Shown piece after piece: positions 1-12,770 of a DNA stretch of 64,000 nt. The stretch's first letter is position 1, and each line of letters starts with the position of its first letter. The notes below the pieces were generated by a model that did no database searches, was not told the origin of the DNA, and saw nothing but the letters and a program-made list of their open reading frames with translations. Origin of the DNA: Manduca sexta (lineage: Eukaryota; Arthropoda; Insecta; Lepidoptera; Sphingidae); the NCBI RefSeq assembly GCF_014839805.1, contig NC_051141.1, forward strand, positions 14,826,777-14,890,776, in the 5' to 3' direction. Both the position numbers and the translations under genes were made by a program.

Positions 1-2129
1 TTTGTACATTTGCTTCTTCCACTGACGAAATAAAACAAAGTTTAGCGCCACAATAAGCAATTTATAAAAGGAAAGGAACTTGAGATTTTTGCATTGTTTT
101 TATATTAAACCTAATCATAAACGTTGCGATACATGACTATCCCAAAAGTGTGTTCTAATAGCAGCTGCTATACTTACTAGTATCTATATTTTCACGAACC
201 TTACTTTATAAGAATCGTAACTTTATTAATTACCTATTTATTGTAGAATGAAAGGGGGTTGTCAACAATAAGCCAATAATGATTATCGCCATATATAATC
301 AAAACACTTTAGTATCCATCGAGTTGTTTCGACTTCAAGGTTCCTTAATCACGAAGAGCTTGTCTTTAGCGATCACTCATGCAAGTCGCTTATCTAGGGA
401 CAAATTCTTATAATTTCTATACTTTGGCAGACAGCTAGACTTTTATCAAAGAATACTATTAGTGTGTGTTACACCATTTCATCTTTTGTATATCGTTTAA
501 AATATCCTCAATGTCTATTTATGAAATTGAATGATCCTAAATATACGTTAAAATGTTATTTGAGTGCCCAAGTGTTGCTCCACCATTTTGGAATCAGAAT
601 ACCAGCAACGCATATCATCTCTATCATGGTAGGTTAGTCTTCTACAGCCACACACCTTAATTTAATACTGTGATTATCATCATCATCAGCCGTAGGATGT
701 CCACTACTGAACATGGGCCTCTCCCAAAGATTTCCAGATCCAGATCGCTCTATTGGAAAAGGCCCGCATATTATTATATGTTATTATCGATTTCAGTATT
801 GCTATTAATAGTTATTAAATGATCATTCTCTGCACTCCTTATTCATCTTCTTTCCAACAAATCCGTAATAGCATTCTATTCAACATCGTGTTGTAAATAG
901 TTCTTTACACATCTATCATCAATCGCATCATAACGACTATACTTGCCATAAAATATTAACAGACCTTCATAAAACAGACGCAAGGGTATACAGATTTTAT
1001 CATGGTATCGGTCGTTTACGGCTGATTTAGTGGTTGTATGGTGTAGTGTTTCGATTATGATTAGTTTGTTACCCGTCCGTTCCTTCTAGCCAATCGAAAG
1101 ATCACTTTATGGGTCCTTACTAAGATATAAACGAGACGATTGTGTCTCGATCGCCTTTGCCTTTTGAGTATTGCTTTTATTTGATCTATTGTATCCTGTT
1201 GCAATCAGCTGTGCCATTGTTAATTTCCTACTCTATTCCTTTTGTGTTGAAATCCAATTGACTAAGACTGAGATTTTAAACATTCCGCACATCCTTATGT
1301 TGTCGTCTGATCTTGTTGTTTTTGTTCGTCTTTAGATTCATTATGATTGTTTGTTTAGTAATCCTAGTTCATTTCGTTTTTCTTTTCAGTTATTCGCGTA
1401 AATACCAAAAGGAGCTGTTTTCTCTAGATATTACGCGTGCTGTAGTGAATACAGCCGCAGCGATGGCATCGTTGCGGTTAGAGTATTCCACATGGCAGCG
1501 TTCCAAGTTCCACCGCGGAGGTATATACTTCATGGAGGAACTGTTGCTTATCTGTCAGGCCTTCGCATTCATGTACTGCTAGCGCAATGGTCGGACAAAA
1601 GTTTTGTGTATTTTGCATTTCACATAGGAGCCAATTCTGCAAATAGCTTTTATATAATTATGCAGAAAGCGTCCAGGATTTTATAACATGAGTCATCCGC
1701 TGAAACTGCGTTTTAATACCTCGATTACTTTTCGCCGTCTTTTTTTCGTACTGTTCTGAGTTTTATGTCGTAGTATAGCAATCAATTTATTGTTGTTTAT
1801 TACATACCAAGCAGAATTTACTAAAACGAGTTTTCTCCGACCAATAGCGTTTCCAGTGTTTAGAAAAAATATAAATCTCGCATGCGCATAGCATAATTGA
1901 TTATATTATATTCGCAACACATGTGAAACTCGCATTACTGCAAAGCTAGTATAAATTAATAAACTATCAGTATGAATAGTACTGAGCATAACCTTTGCGT
2001 AGTAAGCCACGTGGTTGCGCCTCGACGACTTCTGTGTTGTTTGCAGTCTGAGAGCTAGGCATCACGGCGACTGCTCGGAGCTGGTGGCCAAGTGACAGCA
2101 TCCTCTGGAAGTTATGGAGAAGCACTTAC
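1..2129 (-). other. start of intron 1 of gene A (non-coding)
   Basis: This stretch lies downstream, on the minus strand, of the consensus donor that ends gene A exon 1, so it should be the beginning of that gene's first intron. I see no convincing coding exon on either strand. It holds an RTE-like LINE 3' fragment near 674-770 and a palindromic CGCATGCGCA site at 1879-1888. The rest is AT-rich sequence without recognisable content. Gene A's acceptor and zinc-finger exon(s) would lie left of position 1. Confidence 0.6.
674..770 (-). repeat. RTE-like LINE 3' end fragment
   Basis: Read on the minus strand, the copy carries the phrase 'gcccatgttcagtagtgg' followed by 'acatcctacggctgatgat' and a short run of GAT units. 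This is the typical tail of lepidopteran RTE-class LINEs, whose 3' ends read roughly 'aggcctatgttcagcagtgg ... tgatgatgat'. It is a short, 5'-truncated copy with no coding capacity. A second copy of the same tail lies at 51195-51372 in the opposite orientation. Confidence 0.6.
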
Positions 2130-2130
2130 C
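2124..2130 (-). other. splice donor, gene A exon 1
   Basis: On the minus strand the exon/intron junction reads G|GTAAGT, with the last exon base at 2130. It matches the consensus donor at every intron position. Translation past this point reads through the intron and ends in a stop near 2064, so the open frame beyond the donor is not expected to be protein. Confidence 0.85.
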
Positions 2131-2304
2131 GTTGTAGAGGAGCGTGGGCTCAGGATCTCGGGGCGAAGGCCCTGGGGCGGTGGCGGCAGGCGCGGGGCTG
2201 CGGCCGCGCCCCTCGCCGACCACGTCGATCTCCTCGTCGGACTCGTCGGCCAGCTCCGCCGACGGGGCCACCTTCCACTTCTTGGCCATGAGGCAGCGCG
2301 GCAT
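2130..2304 (-). CDS. Scratch/Snail-family zinc-finger repressor, first coding exon (gene A, partial)
   Basis: The exon encodes 58 residues plus one base of the next codon. It starts MPRCLMAKKWKV, a SNAG-type N-terminus (the family form is close to MPRSFLVKK), which recruits repressor complexes such as LSD1/CoREST-type partners in the nucleus. The start codon sits in a good context (gccgccATG), and SNAG peptides act only at the extreme N-terminus, so this start is well supported. After the SNAG comes an acidic patch (residues 19-27, ESDEEIDVV region) and a Pro/Ala-rich stretch ending DPEPTLLYN. The exon ends AACG|GTAAGT, a perfect donor in phase 1, the same phase as gene B's first exon. The zinc fingers must be encoded left of the window. 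The assignment to Scratch rather than another SNAG gene (Snail, Gfi) rests on resemblance and tandem linkage to gene B, so it is an inference. Confidence 0.8.
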
Positions 2305-2750
2305 GGCGGCGCCCGCATCGGCCTCAGCGCGGCCGCATCAGCGAGAGACAGACGAACAGAGAAAAAGAGAGAAAAGAGAAAGAGCGGCGCCCCGGGCGAG
2401 CGGCGTTGCGGGCGATCGCACGCGTCCTCTTGCGATTGTGAGGGTCGGGTGTGAGGGTCGCGGTATATATTGGGAGCAGGGTGGTGCGCGCGCCGCCGCT
2501 TCGATCGGTGTGGGCGGCGGGTGGTGGAGCCCACCCCACCCGCACAAACTTTGCCCGCCGCGACAACTTGGAGCGACACTTGACGGAGTGAGCGTTGAAC
2601 GCCACATACGATCAACCGGTGGACGCGCGCCTCGGCGTCGCCGCAATATCGCCATAGCGTCGTCGTCGCCTCGCCGCCGGCAAGCAGCACGCGCAGCACG
2701 CACGCAATGCGCCCCGCTCGACACGCACACGCACACACGCACCCGCTAGC
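2305..2750 (-). promoter_or_regulatory. GC-rich promoter and 5' UTR of gene A
   Basis: Roughly 450 bases immediately upstream of gene A's ATG are strongly GC- and CpG-rich, in sharp contrast to the AT-rich surroundings. On the minus strand a TATATA box starts at 2469. An initiator-like TCACAAT has its A at 2439, exactly 30 bases downstream, the usual TATA-to-start spacing. That would give a 5' UTR of about 135 nt. Several overlapping open frames on both strands here are by-products of low stop-codon density in GC-rich DNA. The outer edge (about 2718-2745) is a CA/CG-rich simple sequence. The exact start site is inferred, and a start further upstream within the island is possible. Confidence 0.5.
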
Positions 2751-5700
2751 TACTGCCCCAAATAAAACTTGGAAAACAGGCCGCGTGTCTACAAGCCGAG
2801 GGTCTCTGTTTACTTTTGACGGATAACAAAATATAGGACTCAGTCGGCTTTCAAAAATAATGGACAAACACACAATTGTTGTAGCTATTTGCATTTCCAT
2901 AACTTGAGTAGCCGTTCATACGTGATGGATTTTTGTTGTTTATAATAAACTGAATTAGAATAAATTAAAAATTTGAACTTAAATAGGTCCTAATTATGAC
3001 AACACACAGTACAATAAAATAACTGAATAGCATTTCACACATCATTAATTCAAAAGCGAAAAATTCCTTCCACAATAACAAGCAATGTTCGAAACTTTCC
3101 TTGTACTGCAATATATGGAAGTTATGAAACCACTTCAGGCGTACTTGTGGATCTGTCTTGTTAACAATGCAGTATTCGAATTTGAAATTCTGGTGTGGTT
3201 TTCTATTTAGAATAATAAATAGGACGGACTTTAAATTTTAGAATACGTTTTCAGTTTATTGCAATAAACATATCTTTATAACAACTTTTAACGAATACTA
3301 TATTAAAATAATTCTTTAAACTCTTAATTATATACTGGCTGGTTACAATTTTACAAATATGGTTAATTTAAGCACTACAATGTTAATTTTAAACATTTGA
3401 ATTTCACTAATATGTACCCTCACAATAATATATCAGAAAAAACAAAGTGAAAAGACCATTGATGGCTGAACTCTATCACATAGGTACCTAAGTCAAAATG
3501 TTAGCGTTTGCATGAAATTAACACGGAAATTTATATCTCGAATAAGTGGCTTAACTGTAGCTCTGTCTACCGTCTCTCTCACGAGCATGATTTAATTAAC
3601 TATTTTCTATATATAGAACCTTGCTAATTATACATAAGTATAAAAAATTCTATCTCTACGTAGCTCCTTACACTTAATTGTATTAAAACTTAAAATTGTA
3701 GATAAGCCAAAACCATCGAAGCTGCAGAATTTCTTTGCAAAAAAATTGTATATTAAGGGAAGGCAGGTCGTCTCTGTCTTTTATACAAGCAACTTTGTAT
3801 GATACGACTACTACGTTTATTAAGCCTTCATATATTTACAGCAAATGAAGATTGCTTCAAGAAATACTGAGACCGAACTGACCCGATACAAAAGTATAAA
3901 GTAATTTAAAAATCCGTTGAACGGTTCCATGTCTGCGCTTGTTTTGTTTCACTATTCATATCCGTGTCATTGCGAGGTACACGTTTAGTGCAATTTAACC
4001 ACCCGGAATAAATTGAAAACATCAGATTGAAATCTGTGGATAGTTTTTAAATTGCACAGGGGACATGTAATTAACTTCTGTTGGGTTAGACAAAGCTTAT
4101 ACACTCGCGTGGTGTTTTCAGCTTCTTTTACTTTTCGGTTGACATTTCTCAATGAATTGAAAATAGAAACAACGCTCTGGAATGTTATTGACCTTTTAAA
4201 TCTGATACCTCGGAAAGTATCAGTGCTATCTCGAAATAGACCAATGGGTCAGTAAAAGGGTTCTGTATTATTAATAGATTAAATCCAGGTTACTTGCCGT
4301 GGGAATTACCACTTCGTGTTCCAGCACTACATGTACTCAAGACAATTCAGGTGTTACGTAAATAAAATATCCATGTGTGTACTACAATTTAATTTTATTG
4401 AATTACCAACTAAATTATACATTAAGTAGTGCCTATTGTAAATCAAGCAATTCACTGATTGCTGTAAACAGCAGAACACAGCGGACAGTTCTAAATGTGC
4501 CGCCGTAACGAGTTTGACTAGAGACACATTCCCAAATATTTGCGGAAACACAGAACTCGTTTATTTGATTTAACATACAAACACTTGTTACTTAAACAAT
4601 TTTGGTACATTTCATTAACATTAAATGCATTGAATACAATGATTGCATTAACATTTACAACATTAGAAAGCTATTTTAGTAGCAAAATGTCATGTATTAA
4701 TATAATATGTGTTCTATATTGTCCTAATTGAATACAAAATGTATTTTCAGCTGCTAAACACATTACATATTAAAAATAAATTAAACAGGTAACACAAAAT
4801 AATACTCGCGTAAAGATGTCCGTATCCTAAGTTATAATCAACACACGTATTATTAGACAATATTTGGCAAATGAAACACATTATGACACGTATCAAACTC
4901 TATTTGGTAAGTCTGTGGATTATTCTGCATGTACTTATTCTACGGTTTAATGAACATTGACTGCGGAAAGCGCATTCAGGGTCGGCCTCGGATGCAGCGC
5001 GTACGGGACTTCCTTTCAATACGACTGCAAGAGCTCTCCGTTCGCTATTTCGACGCCGCGTTTCGCAATCAAAAAGCATAAAATTTCGGAGCGAAAACTG
5101 TAAAACTAGATTTCATTGAAGCATGATGGATTGTACCACGTAGTACAATGTACAGTATAACAAAGGCCGACCGCGAACCATCGCTTACCTAAGTAGGGAT
5201 ATACATTATGATAATGTAAGGAAATATCTAACACTAATTTTATTATTGTTTTCTAATTACACCATCGTTGTTGTTAAATTGGCCGTATATCGGGATACAA
5301 TTACAATACATAAAAAAATACACTTATTATACGATTTACTTTTCGTTGTTGTACGACCGAAACTAAAGTTCATGTATAGATAAGACAAATTTGCGAAAGA
5401 ACGTGGTAAATAGATTTTTTCAAATTTACATTTTTATTTTTAATTGACCTGAAATAAATATCCAAAATATAGACAGTTGTTATAGAATTTAAACGAAAAT
5501 ATGCATGTAAGAGTTTGCGTTAATTGAAATGAAATTCTCTTCTTAAGTTAGTAAAATATTTTATAGTAAGATCTACATGAAAACTATAATATTTTAGATA
5601 AAATACAATATTAAAACAAGTTTCATCATGTGGATCCGAATCTCGCAATTGATATCACCAGAAATAGCTTTTCCCATAATATTTGGGCCTGTTTTATTTC

Positions 5701-8700
5701 TGAGTAAATGCATTATATAAATGTACAAGCCGACCAAATAAATGGTAATATAATTAGTATTTTCTACATTAGCTATTTCATACGATGACTGACAAATCAA
5801 ATTTACTTGAAACTTGTAAACCGGTTCATAATATATAAATATGAGATATTAACTTATCATTAACAACGCTAAACTTCTAAAAAGTGAAGTGTACATTCGA
5901 TATAAAATGATAATTTTTTCAAGAACAAACGTGACATAAGAGAAGTGTCCACAAGCATTTAAAAATAGTAAGGTATTGCCAAATTGTTCAGAACAATATT
6001 TTAGAAATTGACGAATAAATTGATCACGAATAAAGGCTTAAAAATAAACTGATTTAATCGGAATAAATCCTTTTCTTTTAAATATTTATTTTTTGATTAG
6101 GTCACGGTTGTTAAATATACCAAAATATCTAACTACAAAAAACCGAGTTGATTGCCAATTAAAAGCTGTTGGCACAACAATATTTGTCAATCAGAAAAGC
6201 CTGCGCCAATTTGGGCGTCGGTCGCACGCATCCGCACCGACGTATAGCCTTTTAATATGTACTTTTTTAAAAAAAAACTATTGACGTGTAAGTAATGGTC
6301 AACCAGGTTGAATGGCTTGAGCATTCCACAATTTGCATTTTTATGTACATATGAGCCGAGTATATTAAAAAACAAAATATCAATGAACCATTAAAATATC
6401 ATCATCGAATGAAGGTTGTGACAAAATGGGTGAAATTATTTTTACCAAAATAATTATATAATCGTCCAGTGCAAATTTTCATTACATACATAAGTTTTCT
6501 TAATATTTTAGGTAGAAAAATTCTGTCGTAAATATAATTCTCAATATTTCATACTGAATAAAAATGTTCTTTTTTAAATTTCTTTTCATAAATACATATC
6601 TAATGAATTGTACAAAACGTATTGCTTTCGGGTAATATTATTATTTTAGGGTTAATATATTTTCTTAAACATTTAGAAAATCCTGAAATGTTACTACTTT
6701 AAATTTATATTCGTAATCCAAAATGTAACGGCGAAGTGATAATTCCTATTTTGGTACAAAATACAAAAGCTAATTCAAATATCTGGTAACACATAAACAT
6801 CTTATTAATTTTTATTTGGCAACGTGTGTAGATTCTAGTAAACAAACTAGTAAACATACATAAATACGTACATATACACATAGTATTTATACTGATGGTT
6901 ACATCAGGATGAAACGTTCTCCACTCCATCAATACCTTTTAGCGAAAATAGAGACATGGAAATTTGACCTAGTTTTCCTATAATACCGAGAAAACCAATT
7001 CGTACAACTTTTTAAATTATAAAGATGTTAAACCTATGCATCTAGAAATCGTCGATTATCCATGCACAAAAGTTTAACAGAGAAATGCCATTTGATTCAG
7101 CATCTATTGTAAGTGACCCCGCGCTGTCCAGAGCGCAGTCATGCTCGCACGAATCCTACTGGCGGCGGAACAAGTATGCACGCACGGGTACACATCTTAA
7201 ACGGACGGCAAAGCAATCTAAAATAGTTCGAAAAGAGGACAATCATAGACAACGTTTTAAATAAATGCTGCGGAAAATCTAGAGTATAATTATATTGTTC
7301 AGAAATGCAACGTCTATGCAAATTCGCTTCCAATTATCAATTGCGTATAATTCTAATCTAATTCAAAATCGAACATGTGATTTACGCGTAGTCGTGAGAC
7401 ACGGCGCGTCCGTCAACGGACACGGGAACATACCGGAAGTAACATATAGTCTCCATTAATCATCCTAGTCTAGCTAGCAAGAGGTCAGTCAGCTTTAGTG
7501 TTGCTTAAGGAGTTGAAACTAGCCTAAAGAAATATAAGTTCATAATGTATTAATCAGAGGATATAAAATATTAAATAAAAAATTAACAGTCATTTTTTAA
7601 AGCTAATGTTGTTTTTCCCTAGGCGTATGAAAACTTCTAAAGCAAACTTTAAAACACGGAAAGTAAACTTCTAAATATTGTTGTTCAACTTTAAAGTTGT
7701 GTAGTTCGTTCCAACTTTCCTCCATTACGATAGGAGGTGACAAATACAATATTAAACGACGAAGACGAGTTTAATTAAAACTAATGCAGAGAAATCCAAA
7801 ACACCTAATCTCTACCGAATCAATGAGTAATTTTATTGTTTTGTTTATTTTTCTTGTAAGTTCACTTTTCTCTTGCCTAATTAACATGCATACGCGACGT
7901 ATATTTTATATTTATTTGTATAGATATTAGGTAAATTAATATAAACTGCAGTGTCAGATACGAGTAAAACATCATCAAACATCCCATCACTGCGATAATT
8001 GGAAACATTAATTATAATTAATAAAATTATTTGCAAAAACATAATGTTTTCAGTTTAAATAGAATTTATGACTAGAAAATAATTAGTCTTATATTTTTTA
8101 CATTAAATAATATTCTAAAAATGACTAGCTCGTAAAAAGTATTTGCATGAGAATAAAATATTCTAATTTTTGGTATGTTGTTTGATGTCAAAACCAACAC
8201 CGCATTAGTCTAATATAATGCACAATTGACTCAATAGTAATTTTAAAACAATTGAAAGATTGTCAAAAAGAAACGGTGTTGTCGCTGATTCAAAATCACA
8301 ATAATAGTGCCTAATCCATGTTTTAGTCATTAACACGTCAATTATTTTAATTATAATGTCTAATCTCTACGCAATATTTATAACTTTACAGGTGTTAAAC
8401 TATTCATCTTTTTAATTATACGAGCTCTTTTGAGTTCCAACAATAGTTTTTGCTGTGTTTAACATATTGCGGTACAGTGCATGCAATTTTATATCTTTTG
8501 TTTTAAAAAGCTTAAATCTAGCGGCGGGAATTGGGTCGCTTAAAATGTTCTGTCAAAGAACACATGCATCGATGTACTGACAAAAACTTGAATAACGTTT
8601 GAATCTCCTCGTATGACCAAAATTGTCATTCCGAATGCTTGCTAAATACGCGAACTATTGGATATTTGAATACCAAAATAATCAGAGTTGCACAAGCACA

Positions 8701-8835
8701 CTGAAATGAATTTCGTATGGCAGATTATTTGTGATCTATATAACTATTCTGAAGATTACGGAATGTCTAAAAAGAATGTAATTTATGTTTATAACTTCGA
8801 TTTTTTTTTAATTCCCTGATGAAACCAAACACTAT
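2751..8835. other. intergenic, no gene seen
   Basis: AT-rich DNA between gene A's promoter and the Helitron-like copy. All open frames are short and have no family resemblance, and I saw no tRNA. A modestly GC-richer patch at about 4965-5090 interrupts the AT-rich background but encodes nothing I recognise. It could be a repeat remnant or a conserved non-coding element. The stretch may hold enhancers for either Scratch gene, but nothing in a single sequence shows which bases matter. Confidence 0.5.
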
Positions 8836-9128
8836 ATATATAAAAATAAATCCCTATTTCCCTTGGCCACGCCATCACGCGTGAACGGCTGGACCGATTT
8901 CACTATTTTTTTTTTGTTGTGTTTGTTATTCTGTGAGGAGAAGGTTCTTATGAAAGAAAAAAATCAAAAAATTCCGCGAAAAAATAAAAAAATTAAGAAA
9001 ACTTAACGACAACATACAATAGACAATGTACAATATATATAAAATAACTGTCAGCGATCGACAGAATGCGCGCGTGCATACATAGTTAAGATAAGACAAC
9101 GTCTATCTGATCAGCTAGCATCAGCTAG
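8836..9128 (+). mobile_element. Helitron-like non-autonomous element (degenerate)
   Basis: Begins with an AT run (tatatatataaaaataaatc) followed by 'gaacggctggaccgatttc' and 'gagaaggttcttatgaaa', phrases shared by a very common lepidopteran non-autonomous repeat. It ends in CAGCTAG repeated twice (CTAG at 9115-9118 and 9125-9128). Lepidopteran Helitrons usually start TC and end CTAG. The left end here is worn, so the start is approximate. It has no coding capacity. Confidence 0.4.
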
Positions 9129-12049
9129 TATATTTATAAAAATGCCTCAATGAATTCCGCAATTGACAAGTTTAACGCCATCGGATAAACTGTTATTAAA
9201 ATCTAAGGGAACTATAGCAAGTTAAACGATCGGTTAGAGATTAGGCACGAGGGACCAAGGATTCATCTTGAGAGGCTAAATTTGGAAGACTTTGTCTAAT
9301 CGATATTAGTTTGACTAATCGAGCCAGAATCGAATTGATTGTCTTAATTAATATTCTAACGATCATAACCGATCATTCCGCGTCTATCAGTCTTAATCTG
9401 AGTCTTATTCTGAACAGTTTCCGTTCGGAACTGCGATCACATACGTCTGAAGGTTGTCCGATTCAAAGACAGGATTAAAGATGCCCGCATTTTTTAGGTT
9501 TTTACCAGAGCCAAATGTAGCTATAGTCAAAAGTGCAAGTATTGTGTATTCTGACGTTTTTAAACTCTTTAATGTAATTATTACGTATTAGTTTATTTCG
9601 TCGCGAGATCTTTAATACGCAATTGCTCGCCTTGCCAATAGGTTAGTCTCGTTCTGCTTACATTAACAAGCCTACGTACCAAAGACGAATACAAAGACTA
9701 ATTAAAATAATATCATTTCTGAAGAAGTGCACTACTTAACTAGAGGACAATAATTGGGAAAAATTGACGAAAATTAGTGGAAAAATTGACATTTTAAATT
9801 TAACAAGAACACTACTTAACCGTACCGCGTTTATTCCAGGCGTATCGTGTATAACAAACACCTACAATTTACGTCACGCAGTTCACGCGCCATAATATAC
9901 TTTATGTCGCGCGTACTCGCAAGAGTTTCACCCCGAGAACCTTAATGCTGTGACACTTAGGCCTAATTTTGAATAAATGAATCTACACTATCTTATATAT
10001 AAAACTTATTGAGCAACATAATATTTGATTATGATAATTTCTATGTTTCAAATATAATTTTGAATCGTTATAATTATGTATGTTTGAACTGTTTTATCAA
10101 ACTATAACGTAAATAAACATTTGAAATACCCAAGTGTTTCGTTGAATTCTCGTACTTTTGATTGTTATTTGTATTTGTGGGTAGCATGAGGCAGGTTGAT
10201 GGTCACGGCGCATAGGTCTTTGATTAAATCAAGGAGATCGATTATGTTGTTCAACACTTATAAAATAATATCACGAATACATTTAACATCAACCACGAAT
10301 GGACCATATGTCACTCTGCCACATGTTTCCATTACATATTTTATAACCATGTCTTAACTTAACTTACATATATTGCTTAAATTGGATACATTAACCGATA
10401 TATTCCAAGTCCTTCAGTAATGAAAACTTTGGTCAGCATTTTCATTATTGCCGCTGATCGTACGTATATTACAGAGAGTGAATCTACAAAGAGTTTCTAT
10501 GTAACCATTTCAGACATGACATTTAAATACATGAATATTTCTCAAAATAAATGTAGGTACGTAACAAAATTGTATGTACGATTTTTCTGTCTCATATGAC
10601 TTTTTGTTTGCCTTAATACATTCGTTCCATCAAATAATATGTAAAATGAATGTATTAAAAGAAACAAAAACAAATGAGATGGAAAAAATCGCAATAACAT
10701 TTCTCAAAAACCATTTCGTCACGTACATTTATTGTGAGGAAACACTCACTTATCACAAAGCCTAAAACGATACTTCTATACTACTCTACTGTAACGGAAA
10801 GACATCGTGAACTATCAAATACCCACTTAAAAGTGTTACGTCTATAAAAATACATTTCTTTTCAACATTCGCTACCACTTCGCACTTTAACAAACCACGT
10901 TCAAAAATCGCAAAACGAATAAAAAAAATTACAATAACAAAACGCACATCAAATTGAATAATTAATGTCTCATTTGCATTCGTATTATTACTTGTTTAAA
11001 CAGTTTACTCTATGACATTTTATTAACAAAACGATCTCTGCTTTATAGGGGACTTAATCAACTCCATTTAATCAATATTAATCTACATTGAACATTATTT
11101 TGTTACCTCAACACCTAATAATAATGTTTTATGATAAAAAAATGTGCATTTGGTCAAAGTATATCCCATAACCACTGGTTTTAACTACAATAAATTACAC
11201 CAGTCGTTTCAATAACAGTACGTCTGACGTCATATAAATACGTGATCGGTTGGTTTTATATCTAAATTGTATTGCACTTGTCGATATAACTAAGCCCAGA
11301 TTATTATAAAAATTTGTATTCTGAAATACTTATTGGTGTGGACGATGAGACTACACCTAGCGTACCGGCAACGTGGCTCAAGTCAACATCGATAGACTTA
11401 ACGTTATAGAATTGTGGTGAAAGCGCTTGTTCGAGACGTCAGCGTTATAATTGCTCGTCACAACTGGTGATATTCGATTTGAAACATTGTCGGCATGCCC
11501 ATCACGGATACAAGCCATTGCGGACGTATTTTATTGCCGCCGCTCTAACTACGCCTCTGTTTACGAGTTTTGTATTTGTTTTGAAAGAACGACTACCGAT
11601 GAATAAAGTGATGAAAATGTGGTGTTTGGAGCGTAACATGCTAATGTGGGCTCAATGGTTAACGAACTCTACAATCTCAAATGTCTGTGAGCACGAACAA
11701 ACTAGGAATATAGCATGGTGTTGGTTCAATACTTAATATATACGTTTACAAATTTCTAGTAATGTAAATAATGTTGATTACGCTACGTCAGCCGTTACGG
11801 TTGCATGTAATTATCTTCTCGAATACTTTATTGAAAAAATGGGTTTACAATTATAAACCGCGTAATAAACAACCAATTATTAGTGTAAGTATAATACGAT
11901 TACATCTTGCAAAATGTTTATTAGGTAAGTATTGTGAAAAACTCTTATAAACCTGTGTCTACACGTATTAAACAACTTGGTCATGAATTTATGCTACTTA
12001 CAACGGTTAATTTATCGTAAAGAACGCAATAAAAAATCGTACTGTACCT
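9129..12049. other. intergenic, no gene seen
   Basis: AT-rich sequence downstream of gene B and upstream of gene A. It contains short direct repeats near 9728-9820 (two copies of a 'cactacttaac' phrase and two of 'gaaaaattgac') and a TGACGTCATATAAATA string near 11228, which combines a CRE-like site and a TATA-like site. No exon with family resemblance is visible on either strand. Confidence 0.45.
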
Positions 12050-12300
12050 TATGTAGCAACGTGCGGAACGCCGGGTCGCGGGTGCAGGCCCGCCGAGAGA
12101 GCCGCTCTCGGCAACACCACACGATTGTAGTCTGTAATAGTGGCGCGGACCACGTGGCGCCGGGCGATCTGGCGACACGTGTGTCGCCCGTGGAGCACGC
12201 GTGGCTCGGCGGGCGCTCGGCGTGGCAACGCGACGCGGCGGCGCGGCGGCCCGAGCAACAGTTTGGTCCTCCCGGAGCCGCGCGCTAAGTAAGCTACTCG
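12050..12300. promoter_or_regulatory. CpG-dense island just beyond the 3' end of gene B
   Basis: About 250 bases of CpG-rich, GC-rich DNA stand alone in AT-rich surroundings, about 330 bases past gene B's predicted poly(A) signals and about 9.7 kb upstream of gene A's ATG. Within it are two CACGTG E-boxes (12151-12156 and 12176-12181). The second is centred in a perfect 8-bp inverted repeat, GGCGACAC-GT-GTGTCGCC (12171-12188). Open frames run through it on both strands, as expected for GC-rich DNA, and none resembles a known domain. It could be an enhancer, an alternative promoter for gene A, or the promoter of a non-coding transcript. Confidence 0.45.
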
Positions 12301-12628
12301 GCTACGCGTCGTATGCTACTCGTGCGTCTATCGCTTGCACTCTATGCTTGTTACTTCATTGCTCTCTTTGTACCACAGCTCGACGGTTTCATTAAGTCTC
12401 TACGTATCACCGTAACTACATGCTAACTACGTCACACGACACGCGTGCGACGCTGACTTACCTAAACGTCACTATGTAAACGTTACCCTAAGCTGTAACT
12501 TTGCAGGCTCTGGCCATAAATTGACACGGTTGCCTCCGTCGATGCCGGACTAATAATTGAAAAAATACATTTCACTTTAACTTTTTTATATTATAAATTA
12601 TGAAAAGAGCCGTAACGACTTTAGGTAC

Positions 12629-12647
12629 TTTATTATTGCTTTTTATT
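12629..12647 (-). terminator. candidate poly(A) signals of gene B
   Basis: On the minus strand AATAAA occurs at 12647-12642 and again at 12634-12629, about 125-140 bases after the stop codon of the zinc-finger exon. Two closely spaced signals give a short 3' UTR. A longer 3' UTR using sites further left cannot be excluded in this AT-rich sequence. Confidence 0.5.
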
Positions 12648-12770
12648 CTTTCGACTTCGCGGCCGAAACTACGAGGCTTTAACCCTATAAAATCTCGTTC
12701 CGTTAATAAAAAGGTGTAAAGAAGTTCATAGAGAAATCGTTCGTTGCAATCGTTCGTCGGGAAGCGCGAC

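Noticed and set aside
1313..1686. Plus-strand frames of 64-89 codons
   Set aside because: Low-information hydrophobic translation of T-rich intron DNA, no motif, no splice support.
2092..2900. Several overlapping open frames of 90-262 codons on both strands around gene A's start
   Set aside because: They lie in GC-rich promoter DNA where stops are rare, are rich in Arg/Ala/Pro, overlap each other in many frames, and show no domain. Only the SNAG frame starting at 2304 has a recognisable motif and a donor.
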